Shown: positions 34,080 to 43,027 of the stretch, piece after piece | Layout of the letters: each line of letters opens with the position of its first letter | Position numbering within the stretch: position 1 is the first letter of the stretch | NCBI GenBank assembly: GCA_017466455.1 | Contig: JAFTUD010000021.1 | Location: 1-64,000, forward strand | DNA length: 64,000 nt | DNA from: Clostridia bacterium | GTDB lineage: Bacteria; Bacillota_A; Clostridia; Oscillospirales; CAG-272 | Direction: 5' to 3' | Program-made: the position numbers and the translations under genes | Notes under the pieces: generated by a model | The model's input: the letters and a program-made list of their open reading frames with translations, nothing else | What the model was told of the DNA's origin: nothing | Databases searched by the model: none

Positions 34080-34113
34080 AAAATAGCTATTGCTGAGGCA
34101 ATAGCTATTTTTG
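34080..34113. terminator. Terminator after the thioesterase gene
   Basis: Stem AAATAGCTATTGC / GCAATAGCTATTT with a 4-base loop and T-rich flanks, next to the thioesterase stop codon. Confidence 0.8.
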
Positions 34114-34114
34114 A

Positions 34115-34498
34115 TTATTTACCAAGCTTTGAGCTTGTTTTTGCCATGAATTTTTCGCTACCGACTACAAATCTTTCGTGAGTTCCCTCGCCGATTAAGC
34201 CACACTCATCGTAGGCTTTTAGATCAAATGAAATTTTCCTTCCGTCTACTGCGGTGACGGTGGCTACTGCCCTTACCCTCATACCGACGGGGGTGGCGCT
34301 AACATGGCTGATATTTAGTGATGTGCCGACTGTTGTATTTCCCTCACCGATGTCATTAAGCACGCATTTATAGGCACATTCCTCCATAAGAGCGCACATT
34401 CTTGGGGTGGCAAGCACCAAAAGCTCTCCACTGCCGACGCTTTTTGCGGTGTCGCTCTCGCCAACTGTAATTTCAATAGTAAATTCTTTTCCTAACAT
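34115..34498 (-). CDS. Thioesterase family protein (hotdog fold)
   Basis: A 127-residue single hotdog-fold protein resembling FlK-type acyl-CoA thioesterases. Typical stretches are GELLVLATPRMCALMEECA near residue 24, TVGTSLNISHVSATPVGM in the middle, and DECGLIGEGTHERFVV near the end. It should hydrolyse a small acyl-CoA; the substrate is not evident. The ATG at 34498 follows GAGGTG; a longer in-frame start would overlap the regulator gene and lacks support. It lies 23 bases after the membrane XRE regulator gene, probably in one transcript. Confidence 0.82.
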   Translation of the reverse strand: MLGKEFTIEITVGESDTAKSVGSGELLVLATPRMCALMEECAYKCVLNDIGEGNTTVGTSLNISHVSATPVGMRVRAVATVTAVDGRKISFDLKAYDECGLIGEGTHERFVVGSEKFMAKTSSKLGK

Positions 34499-34521
34499 TG
34501 ATTTCACCTCGTTACCTACTA

Positions 34522-35133
34522 TTACATGATTATTTTCTTCTTCATTATAAATATCATTACGCAGATTAGCTGAAGCGGAACGCCGACAAGGTAGATTGGC
34601 CAAAGAAGGTATCCGCCCAAGAGGAAGTGCAGGAACACTGCGGTAAGAAGCGCCCAAATAAGCACGCTACCCATAACGAGCTTGAACACTCTGAGTCGCA
34701 TACCGTATGAGGTGATAAACACCGCGCCGCAGGATGCGGGGATTGCCCAAATAAATGCCATCCAGTAATACTCGCCCTGCCCTATTATTCCCGAATAGAG
34801 GAATACAATAGTTGCGACAATCCAAACGACCGCAACGGCAAGACCGAAGATACATGATCTAAATCCGAGCGAATTTTTAAGCTCGGGTGTCTGAGCGCTC
34901 GGCTCAAGAGCCTCGTCATCGTCACTGACAAGCGTATTCATATCTATTCCGTAAAAATCGCATAGCTGATACAGCACATTGATGTCGGGAAGGGTGTCTC
35001 CATGCTCCCATCTTGACACAGCCTTATCGGAATAATTGAGCTTTTCGGCAAGCTCCGCCTGTGTAAGTCCGCTTTGCTTTCTGAGTATACTAAGGTTCTT
35101 AGCGATTATGGGCTTTATGTCCTTTGCTTCCAT
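34522..35133 (-). CDS. XRE family regulator with C-terminal membrane domain
   Basis: A 203-residue protein. Residues 8-68 are an XRE helix-turn-helix (LTQAELAEKLNYSDKAVSRW), followed by an acidic linker. From about residue 92 there are four transmembrane segments, ending in the positively charged tail MKKKIIM. Membrane-tethered XRE regulators of this build are common in Firmicutes and are thought to sense envelope state. It is transcribed divergently from the glycolipid-like cassette that starts at 35554 and shares the 420-base intergenic region with it. That makes the cassette a plausible target. The downstream thioesterase is probably co-transcribed. Confidence 0.85.
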   Translation of the reverse strand: MEAKDIKPIIAKNLSILRKQSGLTQAELAEKLNYSDKAVSRWEHGDTLPDINVLYQLCDFYGIDMNTLVSDDDEALEPSAQTPELKNSLGFRSCIFGLAVAVVWIVATIVFLYSGIIGQGEYYWMAFIWAIPASCGAVFITSYGMRLRVFKLVMGSVLIWALLTAVFLHFLLGGYLLWPIYLVGVPLQLICVMIFIMKKKIIM

Positions 35134-35359
35134 TTTTCCTCCTAAATTCAGTCCTATTTTTCTCTCTTTTCAGTGTAAAATCAACTCTCATTTTCTGAGA
35201 ATTGCATTTTTTGGCGTTAATTTTGACGAATTTTAGCTAAATTTTTACTAATTTTCAGTTTTTGATTTACACGAAATTTCTCGCATATTTTTCTCTATTA
35301 TACACCTGCGCGCACGAAAAATCAATACCTTTTGCGCGAAAAATCAAGTTTTCTCACTT

Positions 35360-35380
35360 TTGTAGAGTGTTTCTCTACAA
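35360..35380. promoter_or_regulatory. Palindrome between regulator and lipid cassette
   Basis: TTGTAGAG-TGTTT-CTCTACAA, a perfect 8-bp inverted repeat with a 5-base centre. It lies between the divergent membrane XRE regulator and the acyltransferase operon, about 70 bases upstream of the operon promoter. It may be an operator. A weak terminator is the alternative, but no T run follows directly on either strand. The rest of this 420-base gap is A/T-rich, without further recognised features except the promoter. Confidence 0.5.
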
Positions 35381-35429
35381 TTTTAAGAGCGCATGAACAA
35401 AAGTATAGAGTTGTTTTTTTAAAATGTCC

Positions 35430-35458
35430 TTTAATTTTGGTAGCTCGGGTTGTATAAT
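35430..35458 (+). promoter_or_regulatory. Possible promoter of the acyltransferase/GT8 cassette
   Basis: TATAAT at 35453-35458 with a poor -35 match (TTTAAT, 35430-35435) 17 bases upstream. The weak -35 element suggests dependence on an activator. Confidence 0.45.
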
Positions 35459-35553
35459 TATGACAGTAGTACAAGAGGGCGCTTAGCGCACAGCTTAATT
35501 ATGCGCATGTATACTACGGCTTTATGACGCATTTTGCAAGGAAGGAGATGCAC

Positions 35554-36339
35554 ATGGATAAGCGCAAGGTTATTTATTACAGCGACGAGCTAAACGATGA
35601 GTTTTCCGTGGCGCAAATCACTCCAAAAAGGATTGACGAGAGATATGTTTACTATCACTCATCCATCTTCAAAAGGATTACGCACTTTTTTTGGTACAGA
35701 ATGGTATTTACTCCGATTGCGTTTTTCTACACGAAGCTAAAGCTTCATCATAAGGTAATCGGCAGAGAGAAATTAAAGCCATTTAAGAAAAAGGGGTATT
35801 TCATTTACGGAAATCACACTCAGGATATCGGTGATGCGTTTATGCCGAACATGTTCTCTGCACCGCAGGACAGCTACATTATCGTTCACGCAAACAATGT
35901 ATCAATGCCGTTTCTTGGAAGGATTACTCCGTCGCTTGGGGCACTTCCCTTGCCCGAGGGAATGGTCGCTTACAAGAATTTTATGAGCGCTATTGAAAGG
36001 CGACTTTTTGAAAAATGCGCGATTGTAATTTATCCCGAGGCACATATTTGGCCCTACTACACGAAAATTCGCCCGTTTGGCGATGTGTCGTTTAGCTATC
36101 CCGTTAAATTCGGTGTGCCGACATTCTGCTTTACAAACACCTACCAAAAAAGAAGATTTTCAAAAAAGCCAAAAATCGTTACCTATATTGACGGACCATT
36201 TTATCCGACAGAGGGGCTTAATGCCAAGGCACAGCGCTCAGAGCTTAGAAATACGGTTTATGACACGATGTGTGAGAGGGCTAAGGCTTCAACGGTTGAG
36301 GCGATCAAGTACATTAAGAAGGACGAAATAAATGGTTAA
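35554..36339 (+). CDS. PlsC-like 1-acyl-glycerol-phosphate acyltransferase
   Basis: A 261-residue acyltransferase of the PlsC superfamily. The catalytic NHxxxxD block is FIYGNHTQDIGDAF (about residue 88) and the second block, usually EGTR, reads YPEAHIWPYY. One membrane-associated hydrophobic stretch precedes the active site. It should transfer an acyl chain to a hydroxyl of a lipid or sugar; the unusual second block means the acceptor need not be lysophosphatidate. The ATG at 35554 has AAGGAG six bases upstream. It overlaps the next gene by 8 bases. Confidence 0.85.
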   Translation: MDKRKVIYYSDELNDEFSVAQITPKRIDERYVYYHSSIFKRITHFFWYRMVFTPIAFFYTKLKLHHKVIGREKLKPFKKKGYFIYGNHTQDIGDAFMPNMFSAPQDSYIIVHANNVSMPFLGRITPSLGALPLPEGMVAYKNFMSAIERRLFEKCAIVIYPEAHIWPYYTKIRPFGDVSFSYPVKFGVPTFCFTNTYQKRRFSKKPKIVTYIDGPFYPTEGLNAKAQRSELRNTVYDTMCERAKASTVEAIKYIKKDEING

Positions 36340-37168
36340 TATTTTATTTTGCGGAAATGACAGGGTATTTGACGGAATGCTCACCTGCTCACTTTCAATT
36401 CTCAAAAGGACCGAGTCAAGCGAGCCGATCACTGTCTATATTTACACGATGAATGTTTCGCACATAAGAAGCGACTATGTGCCGATCAGCGATGCTCAGG
36501 TTGAGTTCTTTGACGGAGTTTTAAAGAAATACAATCCCGAAAATAAGGCGATAAAAATTGATGTTACGGACATTTACATGAACGAGTTTGACAAGTGTCC
36601 TAACGAGAGCGCTTATTGCTCGCCGTATACGCTAATCAGGCTTTTTGCCGACCTTGTCGAGGGAATGCCCGACAAGCTACTTTACCTTGACGCTGACATC
36701 ATGTTCAACCGCGATATCCATCTTCTCTACGACATTGATGTTGAGGGGTATGAGTATGCAGCAGCTCGCGATCATTACGGCAAGTATCTTATAAATCCGA
36801 ATTATATAAATGCCGGAGTTTTGCTGTTCAACCTTAAGAAAATGAAGGAAACGGGGCTTCTTGCCAAGGCGCGGGAGCTTATCAGGACTAAAAAGCTCGT
36901 TTTTGCGGATCAAAGCGCGATTATTCGCTCAACAACAAAGAAAAAGATGCTACCGCAAAAATTCAACGATCAAAAGTTTCTTCACAAATCTACGGTTGTC
37001 AGACATTTTTCAAAGCGTTTGTTTTGGCTACCCTATCCGCATACGGACAACATCAAGCAATGGCATGTAAGCCAAGTGCATAAGGTCTTTAAATACTATC
37101 AATTTGATGACATTTTATTTGAATACATTTACCTTAAGCAAAAATTTGAAAAAGAGGTTTTAAGATGA
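36332..37168 (+). CDS. Glycosyltransferase family 8
   Basis: A 278-residue GT8 retaining glycosyltransferase. The nucleotide-sugar-binding DxD motif is LLYLDADIMFNRDI (about residue 116). Flanking family features are TLIRLFADLVEGMPDK and NPNYINAGVLLFNLKKM; the family histidine comes near the C-terminus (KQWHVSQVH). The protein is cytoplasmic and may be membrane-associated. The donor is probably a UDP- or similar hexose. Its ATG lies 8 bases inside the acyltransferase gene and its stop overlaps the next gene by 4 bases, so the three are tightly coupled. Confidence 0.9.
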   Translation: MVNILFCGNDRVFDGMLTCSLSILKRTESSEPITVYIYTMNVSHIRSDYVPISDAQVEFFDGVLKKYNPENKAIKIDVTDIYMNEFDKCPNESAYCSPYTLIRLFADLVEGMPDKLLYLDADIMFNRDIHLLYDIDVEGYEYAAARDHYGKYLINPNYINAGVLLFNLKKMKETGLLAKARELIRTKKLVFADQSAIIRSTTKKKMLPQKFNDQKFLHKSTVVRHFSKRLFWLPYPHTDNIKQWHVSQVHKVFKYYQFDDILFEYIYLKQKFEKEVLR

Positions 37169-38982
37169 CAAAGAAGATTATTCCGATATTCTACGCATGT
37201 GATGATGCTTTTGTTAAATATACGATTGTTTCCCTGCACTCAATGATTAAAAACGCGTCAAGGGATTTTGACTACAAGATATATATTCTCAACACAAATA
37301 TAAGCGATGATATGAAAGAGCGTCTTTCGGCACTTGCTAACGACTGCTTTGAGGTTATTTTTACCGATGTCAGCGAACAGCTTGATGCCTTTAATAAGAC
37401 TCTTCCTATACGCCACTACTACTCTAAAACCACCTATTACAGATTTTTCATATCGGAGCTTTTCCCCGAATATGATAAAGCCATTTACATCGACAGTGAT
37501 ACAATTGTTCAGGGTGACATCAGCGAGCTTTACAATACGGACATCGGCGAGTCATATGTCGGTGCATGCCATGAGCAGGCAATGGTACAGGTAGATGTTT
37601 ACGGCACTTATGCAGAGCGTGTTGTCGGCGTTGACAGAAACAACTTCTTCAATGCGGGTCTTATGCTGATTAACACTAAGCAATTCCGTGACAGGCTCGT
37701 GCTTAAGAAATTTATCAAGCATCTTGGCGAGTATGACTTCATTGTTACACAGGATGAGGATTATCTCAACCTAATTTGCAAGGATCATGTTTTTTGGCTT
37801 GACCAAAGATGGAACACCGAGCTACCCGAGAGCTTCAAGTATGATTATGACCCTTGCACGGCGTATATTTTACACTATATAATGACTAACAAGCCCTGGC
37901 ATTACCGCGAGTGCAGAGGGTCGGACATTTTTTGGGATTATGCCAAGGAAACGAGCGTTTATGACATTTTGATAGCGGAGCTTGACGCCTATACCGATGA
38001 GCAAAGGGCAAACGACCAAGCATCGGCTGATCAGCTTTATCAAATGGCTATTGACGAAACAAATCGCCCCGACAACTACCAAAACAGGCTAAACGAGAGC
38101 GCGCGCTCACCCTACCGTGTTGAGCTTATTAAAAAAATAGAGCAATATGAGCGTGAGGGCAGATTTGATGAGGATGTTGAGGATGACCCTCCGTCAAGGA
38201 CAATTATGCCCGATGAGATTGATTATCTTCGCAGAAGTCCTATTGCTAAGCTGAAGACATGGATAACGCATCAGAAGGCTAAGGCATTTTTGAAGACTAT
38301 TCTTGAAAAGAATATTATGATTATCAAGGATATTAAGGGGGTTGAGAGCTTCAGCTCGCTTGACACAGGTGCAATTATCACCTGCAACCACTTTAATGCC
38401 TTTGACAGCTTTGCAATTCAAGAGGCTTATCACGCATCAAGGCAAGGACCTAAGAGAAAATTCTACCGCGTTATAAGAGAGGGAAATTACACCTCGTTCC
38501 CCGGATTTTTCGGTGAGCTTATGCGCCACTACTATACTCTGCCTCTTTCCTCAAATGTCAAGACGATGACTAAGTTTACAGAGGCTACCAACACGCTTTT
38601 GCAAAGAGGAAATTTCGTGCTGTTTTATCCCGAGCAGGCTATGTGGTGGAACTACCGTAAGCCTCGCCCTCTAAAGAGTGGCGGATTTAAGTTTGCGGTG
38701 AAGAACAATGTGCCTGTGCTTCCCTGCTTTATCACCATGAAGGACTCGGATATACTTGGTGAGGATTTAAGGCGCTCAATTTCCGACTTTGATATTGCGG
38801 AGAATTTTGTGCCTGACGGATTTTATATTCAAGAATATACTATTCATATAGGCAAGCCGATTTATCCTAAGGCAGAGCTTGGCCTTAAGGAAAATATGGA
38901 ATATATGGCAAATGCGAACTTCGAGGTATGGAAGGAAATTTACGAGAAGGAATACGGCATGCCTCTTGAATACAAGAAATAA
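37165..38982 (+). CDS. GT8 glycosyltransferase fused to PlsC-like acyltransferase
   Basis: One 605-residue open frame holding two enzymes. Residues 1-270 are a GT8 transferase with the DxD motif AIYIDSDTIVQGDI, and NNFFNAGLMLINTKQFRD and KPWHYRECRG as family landmarks. After a charged linker (about 275-375) comes a PlsC-like acyltransferase (about 385-600): NHxxxxD as ITCNHFNAFDSFA, and FYPEQAMWW in place of EGTR. The second domain resembles the acyltransferase encoded at the start of the cassette, which has YPEAHIWP. A glycosyl and an acyl transfer on one polypeptide suggest glycolipid assembly. The order of the steps is not known. Confidence 0.88.
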   Translation: MTKKIIPIFYACDDAFVKYTIVSLHSMIKNASRDFDYKIYILNTNISDDMKERLSALANDCFEVIFTDVSEQLDAFNKTLPIRHYYSKTTYYRFFISELFPEYDKAIYIDSDTIVQGDISELYNTDIGESYVGACHEQAMVQVDVYGTYAERVVGVDRNNFFNAGLMLINTKQFRDRLVLKKFIKHLGEYDFIVTQDEDYLNLICKDHVFWLDQRWNTELPESFKYDYDPCTAYILHYIMTNKPWHYRECRGSDIFWDYAKETSVYDILIAELDAYTDEQRANDQASADQLYQMAIDETNRPDNYQNRLNESARSPYRVELIKKIEQYEREGRFDEDVEDDPPSRTIMPDEIDYLRRSPIAKLKTWITHQKAKAFLKTILEKNIMIIKDIKGVESFSSLDTGAIITCNHFNAFDSFAIQEAYHASRQGPKRKFYRVIREGNYTSFPGFFGELMRHYYTLPLSSNVKTMTKFTEATNTLLQRGNFVLFYPEQAMWWNYRKPRPLKSGGFKFAVKNNVPVLPCFITMKDSDILGEDLRRSISDFDIAENFVPDGFYIQEYTIHIGKPIYPKAELGLKENMEYMANANFEVWKEIYEKEYGMPLEYKK

Positions 38983-38994
38983 TTTGAGGTTTTT

Positions 38995-39987
38995 ATGGCT
39001 AAGAAGGATAAATACGCTATTATCTTTTCGGAGCGAGGATTGAAAAGATATATCAAGTGCGCCTGCAATTTTGAGGTTGAGAATGGGTATTTATACTCAT
39101 ATCGCTACTCTAATGAGCAAATTGAGAGGTTTTTCCGTCCCGAGGGCGATAGCTTTTGGGCGGTGCGCACGAAATATTCAAGCGGAGTAAGGATTGAAAT
39201 TATTACGACATCAACCGAGATTTCGTTTGACTATGCCTGTGACAGCTACACGAGCGAGCATAACTCCTTTGACCTTTATGTAAACAATGTGCTTACCGAG
39301 GTGCATAAAATTTGCGAGCATAAGGAGCATAGATGCGAGTTCAAGCTTTGTGAGGGCAAAAAGAGGGTTGCCATTTATCTTCCCTGCGATACGCGTGTGG
39401 GTATTAAGTATTTTTGCATTGACGGAACCTTTGATGAGGCTCAAAACGGTGAAAATGTGCTACTTATCGGTGACTCAATTTCACAGGGGTACGGTCCTAT
39501 GCTATCGGGTGCAGCTTATGTAAACGCGCTTATGAGAAAAACGGGGCTTTACATTCTCAATCAATCGGTTGGCGGATACAGATTCGAGCCTGACGATCTA
39601 ATGAGGGTTGAGGGCTTTGAGCCTGCGAAAATCATTGTTGAGCTTGGCACTAACTATCACGAAAAGGGACTTGATTACGACTATAAGAAGGCTTGCAGGG
39701 GATTTTTCGCAAGGCTTACAGAGCTTTACGGCACGCAAATTCCTATCGCTGTCATTACTCCCCTTAACAGGATTGACGATATTGACAGAAAGCGATTTGC
39801 GTGGTGCATTGATTTGATTAAAAGGGAATGCGAAAAATACGAAAATATTACGGTAATTGACGGCTTTACCCTATTCCCGCCCGTCAAGGAATGCTTTCTT
39901 GACTGCACGCACCCTAATGCGTACGGCTCTGAGCTTTTGGCAAGCAATCTTGCAAGAGCGTTTAAGAAATTGGGATTTTCAGATTGA
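38995..39987 (+). CDS. SGNH/GDSL family hydrolase
   Basis: A 330-residue cytoplasmic SGNH hydrolase. The N-terminal 150 residues form a beta-sandwich-like domain, followed by the catalytic domain: LLIGDSISQGYG (nucleophile serine), the glycine block NQSVGGYRF, IVELGTNYHEKG (asparagine), and DCTHPNAYGSELLA with the Asp-His pair. This arrangement is found in sugar-ester deacetylases (CE2-like). It could remove or trim acyl groups from the product of the upstream enzymes. It begins 12 bases after the fusion gene and closes the four-gene cassette. A terminator follows. Confidence 0.88.
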   Translation: MAKKDKYAIIFSERGLKRYIKCACNFEVENGYLYSYRYSNEQIERFFRPEGDSFWAVRTKYSSGVRIEIITTSTEISFDYACDSYTSEHNSFDLYVNNVLTEVHKICEHKEHRCEFKLCEGKKRVAIYLPCDTRVGIKYFCIDGTFDEAQNGENVLLIGDSISQGYGPMLSGAAYVNALMRKTGLYILNQSVGGYRFEPDDLMRVEGFEPAKIIVELGTNYHEKGLDYDYKKACRGFFARLTELYGTQIPIAVITPLNRIDDIDRKRFAWCIDLIKRECEKYENITVIDGFTLFPPVKECFLDCTHPNAYGSELLASNLARAFKKLGFSD

Positions 39988-39997
39988 TTTATATTAA

Positions 39998-40034
39998 AGA
40001 GGAAGCACTCTTTGTGGGTGTTTCCTTTTTTAGC
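39998..40034 (+). terminator. Terminator of the acyltransferase/GT8 cassette
   Basis: A 10-bp stem (GGAAGCACTC with GGGTGTTTCC, with two G-U pairs) followed by TTTTTT. Confidence 0.8.
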
Positions 40035-40157
40035 GGTTGGGCTTTTTGCTTTTAAGGGCTCTTTATTTTTTATAATAATGTTGATTTTGCGCGTTTTTAC
40101 AAAAAAATTCGGCATATTTAACAAAAAGAGGGTGGGATTGTTAGGCACTCTGCCATA

Positions 40158-40186
40158 TTGACAAGCATATAATAATATGATAAAAT
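40158..40186 (+). promoter_or_regulatory. Promoter of the Cys/His-repeat surface protein
   Basis: TTGACA (40158-40163), 17 bases, TAAAAT (40181-40186), about 53 bases before the ATG. Confidence 0.75.
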
Positions 40187-40238
40187 AATAGTGTATACTA
40201 TATGCCCCGCGGGGGCTTAACCACAAGGAGATTTTCTT

Positions 40239-42809
40239 ATGAAAAAGACACTTAAAATTTGCACGCTTTTGCTTGCGATTGCTCTTGTCGTTTCTCTTCT
40301 TGCCGTTTTTGCATTTGCAAGCGGTGATGATAGCGAAAGCGGTGAGGTCAATGTAGCACTTGGTGCAACAGTAATCGGTGACAGAGGTCCTGGAACAACA
40401 CTTGGTGATGTTTTTTGGAGCGTTTGGGATCACTACGCTAATGCCGTTGACGGCGACCCTGACACAGTAGTTCCACTTGATACTACTCACTGGAAACCTT
40501 TCGGTCTTTGGGTTACACTTGAAGAGGCACACTTCCTCACAAGTCTTGAACTCCAAACCTATGGTATTGGTAGAGCGCAAACAAGTAAGGGCTGTCTTGA
40601 CCGACTCATCAACAGACGCGGTTCTTATCCAATCAAAGTAACACTTTACAATGTTTACGGACAAGAAATTTTTGTAAAAGATGATACTGCAAGTTCAGAT
40701 GCGAACACAGTAATCGACCTTTCCGATGTTACTGAAAGAGTTGCGAAGATTTACATTTACATCGACGGACAAAGTGTTAACAGTGTTGCCCAAGGTATTT
40801 GGGAAGTTTACGCTTGGTCTACTGATGTTCACGAATGGGAAGATGTTGAAGTTGTTGAAGACCCATCTTGCACTGTTGACGGAATTAAGGCTGTAAAATG
40901 CGCTGACTGTGGCGAAGAGGCTGAAATGATTATTCCAGCGACAGGACACCGTGACACCTGCCTTGGCGTATGCGCTAACGGTTGTGGAACTGTAATTGAA
41001 GTTAAGCACCAATCCGTTGCAGGTTGCTCACCTACTTGTGTTAAGTGCGGTGAGGACGAGGTTTCAACATCTGGTAACCATGTTCAAAGCACTTCAGATC
41101 CATGTTCAACCGCTTGCACTCAATGCGGTGCGCAGGATGTTTTCGTAGCACCTCATGTTCACGATGTTTCTCAACCTTGTAACAATGACTGTGTAAAGTG
41201 CGGAGCAACAGATGTTTTCCTTGACGCTTTTGATATTGGAGCGAGAATTGACAAAACAAATGTCATTCTTCCTTACACATATGCGCCTCATGTAGCAAAT
41301 CCTAACGATCCATGCGATACAACATGTTTTTCATGTAAAAAGCCCGAGGCTGTTCGTGCTGTGCACCAAACACCTGCAAATCCTTGCACTGACACAGTAT
41401 GTCCTAACCCCGACTGCTATACCAACGCAGACGGATATTCGGGTCCAAAGCCATATGCTCACTATGCTCAATACTTTGACAAAAACAACTGGAACAACTA
41501 TCTTGTTGTTTCACCTCATGTCCGTCCACCGGAAACTTCTGCTACATCCTGTAAGGTTACCTGCGCTAACGGATGCGTTCGTGCTATTGCTTATGCGCAT
41601 GTATTCGACAACTGCGGAGACGGAATATGCAACATTTGTAACGAAAGCATAAATATTAACGAGCGTGCACACAGATTTACTGCTGAATCACCTATCGTTT
41701 GTGTTGATTGCGGAACTGCAATGAAGGGCTACGCTAAGGTTTGCACTGAGCATGTATATGACAACGAGTGCGATGCGAAATGTAATGTTGCAGGTTGCGG
41801 ATACCAAAGATACAACCAAAGAACAGGCGCTATGGATTACTGGCACATTTACGAAAATCCATGCGACACAACATGTAACGACTGTGGAGCTACAAGAGAG
41901 ATAGTTCATACATATCCCGAACACGCTTGCGCTGAACTTTGCGTTTGGTGTGGTGAAAAGAGGGCTACCGGAGCTGCGCACACATATAGCGACTTTATCA
42001 AGAACGGTCAAGCGATTGAGGGCTCAAACGCTTGTGATGACACTTGTGATGTTTGCGGTGAAAAGCGCGAGATAACTCATAACTATCCGTTCATTTGCGC
42101 ACCTACATGCAGAATTTGTCAATCCCCTAATCCCAACAGCGACGCGCTCCATACATGGAGCAATGCTTGCGATACGGATTGTGACAACCCCGGTTGCTTT
42201 GTTACAAGAGAGGCATCTCACGAATGGGATCACGACTGTGATACGGAGTGTAATATTTGTAGCCAAGTAAGAGAAACTACTCACAAATTCACAAGCATAT
42301 GCGACAAGGTTTGCGATGTTGTTGGCTGTGGATACGAAAATCCCGATGTTAAGGCTCACAAATATCAAAATGCTTGCGATAACAAGTGTGACAACGAGGG
42401 CTGTACCTTTGTAAGAACTGTTGAAACAGATGCTACATATGACCCTGACCACGATTATGACAATGACTGCGACACGCTTTGCAACATTTGTAATTTGGAG
42501 CGCGCGGTTGCCGACCATGTATATGATAACGACTGTGATGATACATGTAACACATGCAACAAGCGACTCAGAACAACATCTCACAGCTTTAGCGCTTGGG
42601 TAGAGTCCAAGGAGCCAACCGCTAAGGAAGACGGTGAACAGATAAGAGCCTGCACTGTCTGCGGTGCTACCGAGAAGCAGACGATTCCTGCTAAGGGTGG
42701 ACTTACAACCGGTGGAATTGTTGCTATTGTTATAAGCTCCGTTGCGGTGCTTGGTGGCGGTGGCTTCTCCGTTTGGTGGTTTGTTCTCAGAAAGAAATTT
42801 ATAGGATAA
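40239..42809 (+). CDS. Membrane-anchored Cys/His-repeat surface protein
   Basis: An 856-residue exported protein. A signal peptide (residues 1-27) is followed by a discoidin (F5/8 C)-like domain (about 33-205; VNVALGATV... DHYANAVDGDPDT). Residues about 210-800 hold about 20 degenerate modules such as ACDDTCDVCGEKREITH and PCDTTCNDCGATREIVH. Each typically has C-x3-C-x2-C plus a trailing His. The end is a glycine-rich hinge and one transmembrane helix (about 826-848) with a positive tail, giving a surface display topology. The Cys/His spacing looks metal-binding, though extracellular cysteines could form disulfides instead. Function is unknown. Codon use in the repeat (aca, tgt, gat) differs mildly from its neighbours. 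ACAAGGAG precedes the ATG. Confidence 0.85.
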   Translation: MKKTLKICTLLLAIALVVSLLAVFAFASGDDSESGEVNVALGATVIGDRGPGTTLGDVFWSVWDHYANAVDGDPDTVVPLDTTHWKPFGLWVTLEEAHFLTSLELQTYGIGRAQTSKGCLDRLINRRGSYPIKVTLYNVYGQEIFVKDDTASSDANTVIDLSDVTERVAKIYIYIDGQSVNSVAQGIWEVYAWSTDVHEWEDVEVVEDPSCTVDGIKAVKCADCGEEAEMIIPATGHRDTCLGVCANGCGTVIEVKHQSVAGCSPTCVKCGEDEVSTSGNHVQSTSDPCSTACTQCGAQDVFVAPHVHDVSQPCNNDCVKCGATDVFLDAFDIGARIDKTNVILPYTYAPHVANPNDPCDTTCFSCKKPEAVRAVHQTPANPCTDTVCPNPDCYTNADGYSGPKPYAHYAQYFDKNNWNNYLVVSPHVRPPETSATSCKVTCANGCVRAIAYAHVFDNCGDGICNICNESININERAHRFTAESPIVCVDCGTAMKGYAKVCTEHVYDNECDAKCNVAGCGYQRYNQRTGAMDYWHIYENPCDTTCNDCGATREIVHTYPEHACAELCVWCGEKRATGAAHTYSDFIKNGQAIEGSNACDDTCDVCGEKREITHNYPFICAPTCRICQSPNPNSDALHTWSNACDTDCDNPGCFVTREASHEWDHDCDTECNICSQVRETTHKFTSICDKVCDVVGCGYENPDVKAHKYQNACDNKCDNEGCTFVRTVETDATYDPDHDYDNDCDTLCNICNLERAVADHVYDNDCDDTCNTCNKRLRTTSHSFSAWVESKEPTAKEDGEQIRACTVCGATEKQTIPAKGGLTTGGIVAIVISSVAVLGGGGFSVWWFVLRKKFIG

Positions 42810-42929
42810 GCAACTGCAAATTGTACCTGCGGTGCATGAATTGTCCTGCTGACACGAATAGAAGCTGTGTGACACAAGCAATATTGCTTAGAAAGTATAG
42901 CTATACTACCTAAGTAAAATATTCTTAAA

Positions 42930-42976
42930 CAAAAACAAAAGCAAGAATATGGATTTTCCGTATTCTTGCTTTTTAT
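42930..42976. terminator. Bidirectional terminator
   Basis: Long stem AAAAGCAAGAATA / TATTCTTGCTTTT with T-rich flanks, between the surface-protein gene and the convergent histidine operon. Confidence 0.85.
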
Positions 42977-42990
42977 TTATATATCAAAAA

Positions 42991-43018
42991 ATTAAGGGGC
43001 GTTTAAAGCCCCTTTTAG
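42991..43018 (-). terminator. Terminator of the histidine operon
   Basis: Stem AAGGGGC / GCCCCTT, then AATTTTTT on the minus strand, 12 bases after the hisJ stop. Confidence 0.75.
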
Positions 43019-43027
43019 TTTGATTTT

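Noticed and set aside
39726..40664. 312-residue open frame on the minus strand
   Set aside because: It lies opposite the SGNH hydrolase gene and the start of the surface-protein gene, crosses their promoter and terminator, and has no recognisable domain or ribosome site.
40870..42640. CRISPR-like or tandem DNA repeat
   Set aside because: The repetition is at protein level, with degenerate DNA, variable spacing and an open frame throughout.
42024..42881. 285-residue open frame opposite the Cys/His-repeat gene
   Set aside because: It is antisense to a repetitive coding region; the long frame follows from the repeat codon pattern.
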